Notes under the pieces: generated by a model
What the model saw: the letters and a program-made list of their open reading frames with translations, nothing else
The model's database searches: none
Told to the model about the DNA's origin: nothing
Program-made: the position numbers and the translations under genes
NCBI GenBank assembly: GCA_003648875.1
Contig: QMQC01000135.1
Location: 1 to 5,740 of the forward strand
Length of the DNA stretch: 5,740 nucleotides
Reading direction: 5' to 3'
Source: Actinomycetota bacterium
Lineage (GTDB): Bacteria > Actinomycetota > Acidimicrobiia > Spongiisociales > UBA5794
Shown: in pieces, positions 1 through 5,740 of the stretch
Numbering within the stretch: the first letter of the stretch is position 1
Layout of the letters: the number at the start of each line of letters is the position of its first letter

Positions 1-175
1 ACGGCTTCTCCGTGTGCTCTGCATAATGGTGACCAGCAAGTTCTTCACTGATGGTCAACATCTCCATTCGCTCCAGCATGAGACCCTTGCTCTCGAGGCG
101 CGAGATGACCTCACCTATGAGACCGCGGGCGACACCGTCCGGTTTGACCATGACGAAGGTGCTCTCTAGTGCCAT
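1..175 (-). CDS. ndk: Nucleoside diphosphate kinase, 5' part only (cut by window edge)
   Basis: The enzyme transfers the gamma-phosphate of an NTP (usually ATP) to NDPs through a phospho-histidine intermediate, balancing cytosolic NTP and dNTP pools. Only the first 58 residues are visible, against a usual family length of about 135-140. The N-terminus carries the family pattern: a short beta strand, then VKPDGV (residues 10-15, including conserved Lys11), GLIGEVISRLESKG (residues 18-31), and HYAEHTEKP near residue 50, with the conserved Tyr51. The catalytic histidine motif (NxxHGSD) lies beyond the left edge and cannot be checked. The start at 173-175 is chosen because a GGGGAG ribosome binding site lies 9 bases upstream; another ATG at 180-182 is out of frame. 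The gene follows folC after a 71-base gap in the same direction, so co-transcription is likely. Identification is firm; completeness cannot be judged. Confidence 0.95.
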   Translation of the reverse strand, partial: MALESTFVMVKPDGVARGLIGEVISRLESKGLMLERMEMLTISEELAGHHYAEHTEKP

Positions 176-184
176 TGCTCATAG

Positions 185-190
185 CTCCCC
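185..190 (-). promoter_or_regulatory. Ribosome binding site of ndk
   Basis: On the minus strand the sequence reads GGGGAG, 9 bases before the ATG at 173-175. A second ATG (180-182) sits only 2 bases after this site and opens a different frame, so the spacing decides in favour of the downstream ATG, which gives the Ndk protein. Confidence 0.7.
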
Positions 191-246
191 TGTAGGAAAA
201 GGTGTGATCATCGGTCGCGACATGCCAAAGGGTACCGGCGACTGCA

Positions 247-1656
247 TCAGTGAAGCGCTTCTGGATCTTCATGCCCCTCGTCGGGATCGTCGAAGCGCTC
301 AGCTTCGAACCTGAGATGTGCATCACCGGTGCGATCGCTCGAAGGTGCGAACTGTCCTCGCAACTCTCCGACGAGATAGAGGGAGCCGGCGACGACTACG
401 CCGCTGTCCTTTCCTGCAGCCTCTGTTGCACGAGCAAGGGCATCGGCAGCTTCTTGAAACGATTCGGAATCGACTCCGAGGGCAAAACCTGCAGCCTTGG
501 CCACGATTTCAGGATCGATCGCTGCGGAATCTGCGGGAGCCGTGCCGTACACCTTCCCGACAAGGCCATTGAGCGGGGCAACGAGATCCCCGACGTCTCG
601 CTCACCTCTGGCGCCAAGGACGAGGTGCCACTCGATGGCAGGGAATTCGCCTTCGAGCGTCGAAGCGAGGCCGCGGAAGCCCTGTACGTTGTGAGCGCCG
701 TCGAGAATCACAAGAGGTCGGTGATCTACGACCTCGAGACGCCCGGGTGCAGAGATCGAGCTGACGGCGACAGCGAGGGACTCCGGGTCGAGCTCTCCAC
801 CGATGAACATCTCGCAGGTCGCGACGGCGGTGGCAAGATGATCGACCTGATGTCGACCGTGGATCGGGAGATACAGGTCATCGTAACGGTCGAACACGCC
901 ATCGATCGAGAGATGGTGGCCACCTACGGCGATCGTGGCAGAGGTGATTGAGAAGTCGGAATCGGTCCTGATCCAGTTGGCTCCGGTATCACGGACCCGC
1001 TGTGCGATGACGCCCTCGACGCTGCTCTGAAGAGGTCCAGTGACGAGAGTTCCTTGTTCGCCGACGATCGCTACTTTCTCCGCTGCGATCTGCTCGACCT
1101 CGGACCCAAGGAATTCGACGTGGTCGATATCGACGCCCGTGATCACTGCAACGGCTGATTCGAGCACGTTCGTAGCATCGAGACGGCCACCGAGTCCAAC
1201 CTCGACGACTGCAACATCAACAGTCGCGGTCGCAAAGATCGAGAACGCCAGCGCCGCAGTGACCTCGAAATACGTGACAGAGGTGTTGGTTTGCTGTTCG
1301 TATGCCTCAACGAACCACGCTATGTCCGCAACAGCATCGACAAAGTCGCGCTCGTCAATGGTCAGCCCATGAAGTGTGAAACGGTCCTCGACTGTGTTCA
1401 GGTGGGGGGAGGTGAAACCGCCGGTCGCCAGGCCGTGTGCGCCAAGGATCTGTTGGACCATCCTCGACACGGTTGTCTTCCCGTTCGTGCCCGCAATGTG
1501 GATCGACGGATAAGACGTCTGCGGATCGCCCATGAAGTCGAGTAGCCCGGTTATCCGATCGAGACCCGGCTGGACACCATGGCCAATGCGATCATCGAGG
1601 AACGCCTCGGCCCGGTCGCGAGTCTCGATCCTTGCTACGCCTTCGATGCCACGCAT
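247..1656 (-). CDS. folC: Bifunctional folylpolyglutamate synthase / dihydrofolate synthase
   Basis: FolC is a cytosolic Mur-ligase-family enzyme. It adds glutamate to dihydropteroate and/or extends the polyglutamate tail of folates using ATP. The protein is 469 residues, in the normal range. Visible motifs in order: AGTNGKTT P-loop (55-62), TSPH (82-85), FEVTAALAF (130-138), VEVGLGGRLDATN (151-163), GVDIDHVEFLG (174-184), the expected carbamylated-lysine site at Lys194 in AEKVAIV, APGRLEVV (303-310) and DGAHN (319-323), where the C-terminal Mur-ligase domain begins. The last 35 residues or so are charged and variable. The P-loop ends in KTT rather than the KGS of Escherichia coli FolC; GKT-type loops also occur in actinobacterial FolC. 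The ATG at 1654-1656 lies three bases after the valS stop. Only a weak GGAG stands 12 bases upstream, so translational coupling to valS is likely. Whether both activities are present cannot be read from sequence. Confidence 0.96.
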   Translation of the reverse strand: MRGIEGVARIETRDRAEAFLDDRIGHGVQPGLDRITGLLDFMGDPQTSYPSIHIAGTNGKTTVSRMVQQILGAHGLATGGFTSPHLNTVEDRFTLHGLTIDERDFVDAVADIAWFVEAYEQQTNTSVTYFEVTAALAFSIFATATVDVAVVEVGLGGRLDATNVLESAVAVITGVDIDHVEFLGSEVEQIAAEKVAIVGEQGTLVTGPLQSSVEGVIAQRVRDTGANWIRTDSDFSITSATIAVGGHHLSIDGVFDRYDDLYLPIHGRHQVDHLATAVATCEMFIGGELDPESLAVAVSSISAPGRLEVVDHRPLVILDGAHNVQGFRGLASTLEGEFPAIEWHLVLGARGERDVGDLVAPLNGLVGKVYGTAPADSAAIDPEIVAKAAGFALGVDSESFQEAADALARATEAAGKDSGVVVAGSLYLVGELRGQFAPSSDRTGDAHLRFEAERFDDPDEGHEDPEALH

Positions 1657-1659
1657 GGA

Positions 1660-4263
1660 TCAACCAAGCTCCGTGAGTTGATGGCGCTGCTTGACGAGCT
1701 CGGCCTCGATCTCGGCCAGCCGGCTCTCTTCCTGGGCCACTACTTCAGCGGGCGCACGATCTCTGAAGTTGGCATTCTCGAGCTTCTCTTTCGATCTGGT
1801 GATTCGCGCCTCGAGTTCCTCGATCGTCTTCTCGATCCGTGGCCTCTCGGCATCGAAATCGATAAGCCCCGCGAGGTCGATGAACGCCTCAACACCGTTG
1901 GCAGAAACTCTCGTGTAGCCGGTAATCGGCTCAGGGCGCGCTCCGGCCTTCGGCGTTGCTCCAGTGAGGGAGGCCACCTGGTCGTACCACCAAACCGGGA
2001 GAGCATCGTCGCTACTCGTCGCAATGGTGACGCGCATGTCGACCTTTCGACCGATCTGATGCTGGGACCTGAACTGTCTGATCCCTGCCACTACACCCTG
2101 GAGTGATTCCATCTCCGAAGGAGACTCGAATGACGGCACCTCAGGCCACGGCGCGACGATGAGGAGCTTCGACCTCTCACCGAGATGTGACCAGAGCTCT
2201 TCCGTGATGAACGGTATGACCGGATGGAACAGCTTCAACACATCACGCATCACAGCACCGAGAGTTTGGCGCATGGCTCCCTGGCGGGTTGCATCGGCAT
2301 CACTGATCGACTTGGCCATCTCGAGGTACCAGTCGAAGACCTCTGACCAGGCAAAGTTGTAGAGAACAGCAAACGCGTCCGACAGTCTGTACTCATCGAG
2401 GAGCCTGTCGACCTCGGAGACAACCGAGCTGAGCCTCGAGAGGATCCATGCGTCCTCAGGACCCGGGTCGTCCGGGTAGCCGCCGTCAACGGGAACGTCG
2501 GAGACGTCCATGAACTCGACGACGAAACGCACAGCGTTCCACAGCTTGTTCCCGAACCGTCGCGCGGCGTCGATCGAATCGACACTGAGTGGAATGTCGT
2601 GACCAGGAGCCGCGGCCTGGATGAGCGCAAGTCTGAGCGAGTCGGCACCGTACTCATCGATTAGCTCGATCGGATCGAGTGCGTTGCCTGCTGACTTGGA
2701 CATCTTCTTGCCCTCTGTGTCACGCACCATTCCATGGATCAGGATGTCTGGGAACGGAACCTCACCCGTGAAATGGATCCCCATCTTCATCATTCGGGCA
2801 ACCCAGAAGAAGATGATGTCGAAGCCTGTGACGAGCACGTTTGTCGGGTAGAACCTGGCCAGATCGTCGGTCTCATCCGGCCATCCGAGCGTTGAGAACG
2901 GCCACAGAGCGGACGAGAACCAGGTGTCGAGTACGTCTTCGTCTTGCACCAGATCACTCGATCCGCAGGAGCACTCCTTCGGATCCTCGACCGAGACGAT
3001 GGTCTCGTCGCATGCGTTGCAGTACCACGCAGGAATGCGGTGGCCCCACCAGAGCTGACGACTCACCGTCCAGTCCCTGAGGTTCTCCATCCAGTGGAAG
3101 TAGCTGTTCTCCCACCGGCGAGGGTGAAATGTGGTGTCACCATCCTTGACGGCATCGATTGCTGGACCCACAAGGGGCTGCACCTTCACGAACCACTGGA
3201 GCGACAGGAGTGGTTCGATGACGGTGTGACAACGCGAGCAGTGTCCGACCGAATGCGGGTGCTCCTCGACCTTGTCGACGAGCTTGAGCTCTCTCAGCTT
3301 CGACCGCACAGCCTCTCGTGCCTCGAATCTATCCATACCAACGTACGGTCCGCCGGCCTCGGTGATGTTGGCCTCTGTGTCGATGATGATGATCTGTTCC
3401 AGATCGTGTCGCTGACCGATGTCGAAGTCGAGCGGGTCATGGGCGGGAGTCACCTTGACGGCACCTGTGCCGAATTCCCGCTCGACAGCATCGTCCGCTA
3501 CGACCGGGATCTCACGATCGAGAATGGGCAACAGCAACATTCTGTCTATCGCGTCCTTGTAGCGCTCGTCGTCCGGGTGCACCGCGACCGCGGCGTCACC
3601 GAGCATCGTTTCCGGCCTGGTGGTGGCGACCGTGATGTGGCCCGAGCCGTCCTTGAACGGGTATTTGATGTGGGTGAGCTCCCCGGGGTCATCCTCGTGC
3701 TCGACTTCTATCTCTGACAGGGCGGTATGGCAGCGTGGACACCAGTTGATGATCCTGTTCGCGCGATACATCAGGCCCTCGTCGTAGAGGGTCACGAACA
3801 CTCGCCGGACCGCTGCACTCAGTCCTTCGTCGAACGTGAAGCGTTCCCGAGACCAGTCGGTCGAGTCGCCGAGCTTTCGCATCTGGGTCGAGATTGTGTT
3901 GCCGGACTTGGCCTTCCACGCCCACACCTGGGCGATGAACTCCTCCCGACCGAGGTCGTGGCGCGTCATGCCTTCCTTGCGCAGCTCCCGTTCGACGACG
4001 TTCTGGGTGGCGATGCCCGCGTGATCCGTACCCGGAAGCCAGAGAGCTGCGTATCCCTGCATCCGCTTTCGGCGAATGAGGATGTCCTGCATGGCGTGAT
4101 CGAGTGCGTGACCCGTATGGAGCACACCCGTGACGTTGGGAGGTGGGATGACGATGCTGTATGGCTCGCCAGCAGGGTTGACCTCAGGCCGGAAGGAGCC
4201 GGACTCCTCCCATATCGGGTACCAGCGCGCCTCGACCGTTTCTGGTTGATACGTTTGGTGCAT
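1660..4263 (-). CDS. valS: Valyl-tRNA synthetase
   Basis: This class I aminoacyl-tRNA synthetase charges tRNA-Val and hydrolyses mischarged Thr-tRNA-Val. From the ATG at 4261-4263 it is 867 residues, typical of the shorter bacterial forms. Domains in order: Rossmann N-half with PPPNVTGVLHTGHA (40-53, HIGH-type signature HTGH at 49-52) and LPGTDHAGIATQ (76-87); zinc-like CPRC (175-178) and CSRC (342-345); CP1 editing domain with TTRPETMLGD (214-223) and GTGAVKVTPAHDPLDF (265-280); a further Cys cluster YCNAC (414-418) and CSC (431-433); LDTWFSSALWPFSTLGWP (445-462); KMSKS (520-524); the anticodon-binding helical domain (about 600-750); and a charged C-terminal coiled coil (about 803-866) typical of ValS. 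An in-frame GTG at 4273-4275 would add four residues. The ATG is preferred because GAAGG lies 5 bases upstream and MHQTYQPETVEARWY matches the usual ValS opening. It is the first gene of the valS-folC-ndk cluster. Confidence 0.98.
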   Translation of the reverse strand: MHQTYQPETVEARWYPIWEESGSFRPEVNPAGEPYSIVIPPPNVTGVLHTGHALDHAMQDILIRRKRMQGYAALWLPGTDHAGIATQNVVERELRKEGMTRHDLGREEFIAQVWAWKAKSGNTISTQMRKLGDSTDWSRERFTFDEGLSAAVRRVFVTLYDEGLMYRANRIINWCPRCHTALSEIEVEHEDDPGELTHIKYPFKDGSGHITVATTRPETMLGDAAVAVHPDDERYKDAIDRMLLLPILDREIPVVADDAVEREFGTGAVKVTPAHDPLDFDIGQRHDLEQIIIIDTEANITEAGGPYVGMDRFEAREAVRSKLRELKLVDKVEEHPHSVGHCSRCHTVIEPLLSLQWFVKVQPLVGPAIDAVKDGDTTFHPRRWENSYFHWMENLRDWTVSRQLWWGHRIPAWYCNACDETIVSVEDPKECSCGSSDLVQDEDVLDTWFSSALWPFSTLGWPDETDDLARFYPTNVLVTGFDIIFFWVARMMKMGIHFTGEVPFPDILIHGMVRDTEGKKMSKSAGNALDPIELIDEYGADSLRLALIQAAAPGHDIPLSVDSIDAARRFGNKLWNAVRFVVEFMDVSDVPVDGGYPDDPGPEDAWILSRLSSVVSEVDRLLDEYRLSDAFAVLYNFAWSEVFDWYLEMAKSISDADATRQGAMRQTLGAVMRDVLKLFHPVIPFITEELWSHLGERSKLLIVAPWPEVPSFESPSEMESLQGVVAGIRQFRSQHQIGRKVDMRVTIATSSDDALPVWWYDQVASLTGATPKAGARPEPITGYTRVSANGVEAFIDLAGLIDFDAERPRIEKTIEELEARITRSKEKLENANFRDRAPAEVVAQEESRLAEIEAELVKQRHQLTELG

Positions 4264-4268
4264 GACGG

Positions 4269-4273
4269 CCTTC
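4269..4273 (-). promoter_or_regulatory. Probable ribosome binding site of valS
   Basis: The minus strand reads GAAGG, 5 bases before the ATG at 4261-4263. It overlaps the alternative GTG start (4273-4275). That GTG has its own possible GAGG-type site about 10 bases upstream, so the start is favoured rather than proven. Confidence 0.45.
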
Positions 4274-4317
4274 ACTCACGGGGAACCCTCGGAGATGCAG
4301 TGTACCGAAGTGAGAAA

Positions 4318-4337
4318 CCCGGGGACCCTTCCCCGGG
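4318..4337 (-). terminator. Terminator-like GC hairpin in the valS leader
   Basis: On the minus strand CCCGGGG and CCCCGGG form a perfect 7-bp G/C stem around a 6-base loop AAGGGT. The stem is followed directly by TTTCTC, and G-U/A-U pairs could extend it by up to three. It lies about 55 bases before the valS start and well after the candidate promoter, so it would form inside the valS leader RNA. The T-run is short and interrupted, so termination would be weak or conditional. On the plus strand the same hairpin has no following T-run. It may be an attenuator, a leaky terminator, or only a structured 5' end. Confidence 0.4.
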
Positions 4338-4356
4338 CTCTGCCTTCCTATCAATT

Positions 4357-4374
4357 GAGTCGATCTCCCGACTC
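4357..4374 (-). other. Perfect 6-bp hairpin in the valS leader
   Basis: The minus strand reads GAGTCG, a six-base loop GGAGAT, then CGACTC, a perfect inverted repeat. The loop contains a Shine-Dalgarno-like GGAG, but no suitable open frame follows it. It sits between the candidate valS promoter and the terminator-like hairpin. A second small stem, CGCTCG-GTT-CGGGCG (4374-4388, with one G-U pair), abuts it on the promoter side. Together they suggest a structured leader RNA. No known riboswitch family is recognised. Confidence 0.35.
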
Positions 4375-4402
4375 GCCCGAACCGAGCGAAGTGCTCCATT
4401 AC

Positions 4403-4431
4403 AAGATAGGTCGTTCGACCCATACAGACAA
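4403..4431 (-). promoter_or_regulatory. Candidate sigma-70-type promoter of valS
   Basis: On the minus strand TTGTCT (4431 down to 4426) stands 17 bases before TATCTT (4408 down to 4403). Each hexamer matches 4 of 6 consensus bases and the spacing is ideal. Transcription would start near 4395-4398, giving a leader of about 130 bases before valS. The spacer contains the inverted repeat GGTCG-TT-CGACC (4409-4420 on plus), which could be an operator. The match is by eye only and could be fortuitous. Confidence 0.35.
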
Positions 4432-4452
4432 GACACATCGCTTCAGGCGACA

Positions 4453-4466
4453 GATGACTAGTCATC
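4453..4466. promoter_or_regulatory. Perfect 14-bp palindrome, possible operator
   Basis: GATGACTAGTCATC reads the same on both strands. It lies 53 bases before the amidohydrolase start and about 22 bases from the -35 side of the candidate valS promoter. It is flanked by GGCGA (4446-4450) and CGCC (4466-4469). CATCGC at 4463-4468 also forms a second inverted repeat with GCGATG at 4473-4478, and a further CATCGC is at 4436-4441. Such nested dyads between divergent genes are typical of transcription-factor sites. No known regulator motif is recognised and no regulator gene is in the window. Confidence 0.35.
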
Positions 4467-4488
4467 GCCAGAGCGATGCCACTTCGGT

Positions 4489-4494
4489 TAGGTT
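4489..4494 (+). promoter_or_regulatory. Weak candidate -10 element of the amidohydrolase gene
   Basis: TAGGTT lies 25 bases before the ATG at 4519 and resembles actinobacterial -10 elements. No good -35 hexamer is found 16-18 bases upstream (that stretch reads CGCCAG). If real, the promoter is activator-dependent or -35-poor and the palindrome at 4453-4466 would lie just upstream of position -35. Confidence 0.2.
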
Positions 4495-4508
4495 TGCGCG
4501 ACCGGAAC

Positions 4509-4514
4509 AAGGAG
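4509..4514 (+). promoter_or_regulatory. Strong ribosome binding site of the amidohydrolase gene
   Basis: AAGGAG is followed after 4 bases (TGCA) by the ATG at 4519-4521. It is the best Shine-Dalgarno match in the window and fixes the start of the gene. Confidence 0.75.
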
Positions 4515-4518
4515 TGCA

Positions 4519-5736
4519 ATGACCGTACGAATCGAAGCTGATCTGCTGATTCCGGGGCGTGGCGAACCGATATCGAACGGCGTCGTCGTCCTCGAGACCG
4601 ACACGATCGTCTACGCGGGTGAAGCGGCCGGTGCTCCTGACACTCCGGATGCCGATGTCTCGATGGTCTCGACGGTGATGCCAGGTTTGTGGGAATGCCA
4701 CGGCCATTTCGTGGGCATCGAGAAGCCTGACATGCTTGCGACGCTGACTGAACCCGTGCCACTTCGCGCTGCCAGGGCCGTTGGAGACCTGGAGCGAACA
4801 CTCATGGGTGGAGTGACATCTGTGCGAGAGGTCGGTGGATTCGGTCTCGATATCCAACCGGCGATCGCCTCGGGTCGGGTTCGGGGTCCAACGGTGTACG
4901 GTGCCGGCGCAGTTCTCTCCACGACAGGCGGACACGGCGACATACACAGCATCCCGCTCGAGTTCATGCACGCCATCCCCGGCCTGGGAATCCTCGCAGA
5001 TGGTGTTCCAGAGGTCATGAAGGCCGTGCGGACCAATCTCAGGAAGAATGCAAGGGTCATCAAGATCTGTGCCTCTGGCGGCGTGATGTCAGAGGTCGAC
5101 CATCCGGTCCACCAACAATTCTCCCACGAGGAACTCGTAGCGATCGTCGAAGAAGCCGGTCGGGCCGAACGATTCGTTGCGGCCCACTGTCATGGGAAAC
5201 CCGGGATCATGGCAGCGCTTCGGGCAGGCGTGCAGACCATCGAGCACGGGTCCTTCATGGACGAGGAAGCCGCAGACCTGATGCTTGAGAAGCGAGCGAT
5301 CTACGTCCCGACACGATTCGTCGTCGACCAGTTGTTGCACATGGAGGACATCCTTCCTCCCTATGCCTACAAGAAGGGCCTCATGGTTGCAGATGCCCAG
5401 GCAGCAGCGATGAAGATCGCCGTTGCGAAGGGCGTCAGGATCGCCATGGGCACGGATATATTCGTGAGCGGCGACATGTACGGTCGAAACTCGCTGGAGA
5501 TCAAATTCCTCCAGGATGCTGGTATGGCTGCCCTCGAAGCGATTGAGGCCGCAACAGCCGTCGGACCAGACACCCTTGGGCCGCAAGCGCCCCTGTCTGG
5601 TCAACTCCGCGATGGCTACGACGCAGACGTGATCGCCATCGACTTCAACCCCATCGAAGACAACTCAGGTTGGGGTGACCCAGACCGCGTCACCCACGTC
5701 TGGAAAGCCGGACAGAGTGTGAAAACCCCGGCATAG
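4519..5736 (+). CDS. Amidohydrolase-superfamily metallohydrolase (Xaa-Pro dipeptidase-like), complete
   Basis: A 405-residue cytosolic metal-dependent hydrolase with no signal peptide or membrane segment. Residues 1-55 or so and the C-terminal 360-400 form the small beta-sandwich typical of the family; a TIM-barrel lies between. Metal-site residues are all present: His61 and His63 in MPGLWECHGHF (54-64), Lys182 in VIKICASGGVMSE (180-192; the usual carboxylated bridging lysine), His223 (with His225) in AAHCHG, His243 in TIEHGSF, and Asp313 in AMGTD. TGGHGD (136-141) and IEHGSFMDEEA are typical of the group related to imidazolonepropionase that includes Caulobacter Cc2672-type enzymes cleaving N-acyl or dipeptide C-terminal Pro, Arg or Lys. 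From family knowledge, a dipeptidase or carboxypeptidase role is likely, but the substrate cannot be assigned. The ATG at 4519 is set by a strong AAGGAG site; the stop is TAG at 5734-5736. The gene is divergent from valS and has no visible operon partner. Confidence 0.88.
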   Translation: MTVRIEADLLIPGRGEPISNGVVVLETDTIVYAGEAAGAPDTPDADVSMVSTVMPGLWECHGHFVGIEKPDMLATLTEPVPLRAARAVGDLERTLMGGVTSVREVGGFGLDIQPAIASGRVRGPTVYGAGAVLSTTGGHGDIHSIPLEFMHAIPGLGILADGVPEVMKAVRTNLRKNARVIKICASGGVMSEVDHPVHQQFSHEELVAIVEEAGRAERFVAAHCHGKPGIMAALRAGVQTIEHGSFMDEEAADLMLEKRAIYVPTRFVVDQLLHMEDILPPYAYKKGLMVADAQAAAMKIAVAKGVRIAMGTDIFVSGDMYGRNSLEIKFLQDAGMAALEAIEAATAVGPDTLGPQAPLSGQLRDGYDADVIAIDFNPIEDNSGWGDPDRVTHVWKAGQSVKTPA

Positions 5737-5740
5737 GTCA

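Noticed and set aside
176..246. A separate ndk promoter in the folC-ndk gap
   Set aside because: TTGGCA is a good -35-like hexamer on the minus strand, but no acceptable -10 hexamer lies 16-18 bases downstream.
250..951. A 233-codon plus-strand open frame antisense to folC
   Set aside because: It is opposite strongly conserved FolC motifs and its translation shows no recognisable domain.
4264..4402. T-box riboswitch for valS
   Set aside because: The conserved T-box sequence and a convincing Stem I were not found; GAGGGTTCCCCGTG near the start only loosely resembles it.
4341..4408. Valine-rich leader peptide ahead of valS
   Set aside because: Minus-strand ATGs near 4397 and 4420 open frames with few valine codons and no early stop; they run on into the shadow frame.
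2944..4461. Two long plus-strand open frames (257 and 244 codons) antisense to valS
   Set aside because: They lie opposite a clearly conserved gene, with no matching domain and no good ribosome binding site noted; GC-rich coding sequence often leaves the antisense frame open.
4184..4801. A 205-codon minus-strand open frame spanning the whole intergenic region and overlapping both valS and the amidohydrolase gene
   Set aside because: It covers the strong amidohydrolase coding frame antisense and the valS start in another frame. Its translation is Arg/Ser/His-rich with no recognisable domain, as expected of a shadow frame in GC-rich DNA.

Overview
This is an ordinary-looking bacterial chromosomal window, moderately GC-rich, holding four protein genes and one 255-bp divergent intergenic region. 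Three genes on the minus strand run valS -> folC -> ndk: valyl-tRNA synthetase, folylpolyglutamate/dihydrofolate synthase and nucleoside diphosphate kinase. The ndk gene is cut by the left edge of the window. This order is well known from Actinobacteria such as Mycobacterium, so an actinobacterial origin is the best inference. The moderate GC content fits a non-mycobacterial lineage, possibly an acidimicrobiial or aquatic one. That narrower placement is a guess from gene order and composition, not from any search.

Layout: bases 1-175 hold the 5' part of ndk (minus), and 176-246 are a short gap carrying the ndk ribosome binding site. Bases 247-1656 hold folC (minus). Only three bases separate its start from the valS stop, so valS and folC are almost certainly one transcript. 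valS (minus) occupies 1660-4263, with a possible GTG start at 4275. Bases 4264-4518 are non-coding and lie between divergent genes. They hold a candidate valS promoter, a valS leader with several hairpins (one terminator-like), and a 14-bp palindrome close to the other gene. Bases 4519-5736 (plus) hold a complete amidohydrolase-superfamily metallohydrolase. It resembles the group containing Xaa-Pro/Xaa-Arg dipeptidases, and its substrate cannot be assigned from sequence.

The minus-strand genes are housekeeping: tRNA charging, folate polyglutamylation and NTP balancing. They form a translation and one-carbon/nucleotide cluster. The amidohydrolase is divergently transcribed and has no obvious functional link to them. 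No RNA genes, mobile elements, CRISPR arrays or phage signals were seen. The most interesting feature is the valS leader: a terminator-like hairpin there can be replaced by an alternative pairing next to the valS start, and no T-box sequence is recognisable. I found no convincing previously undescribed system.
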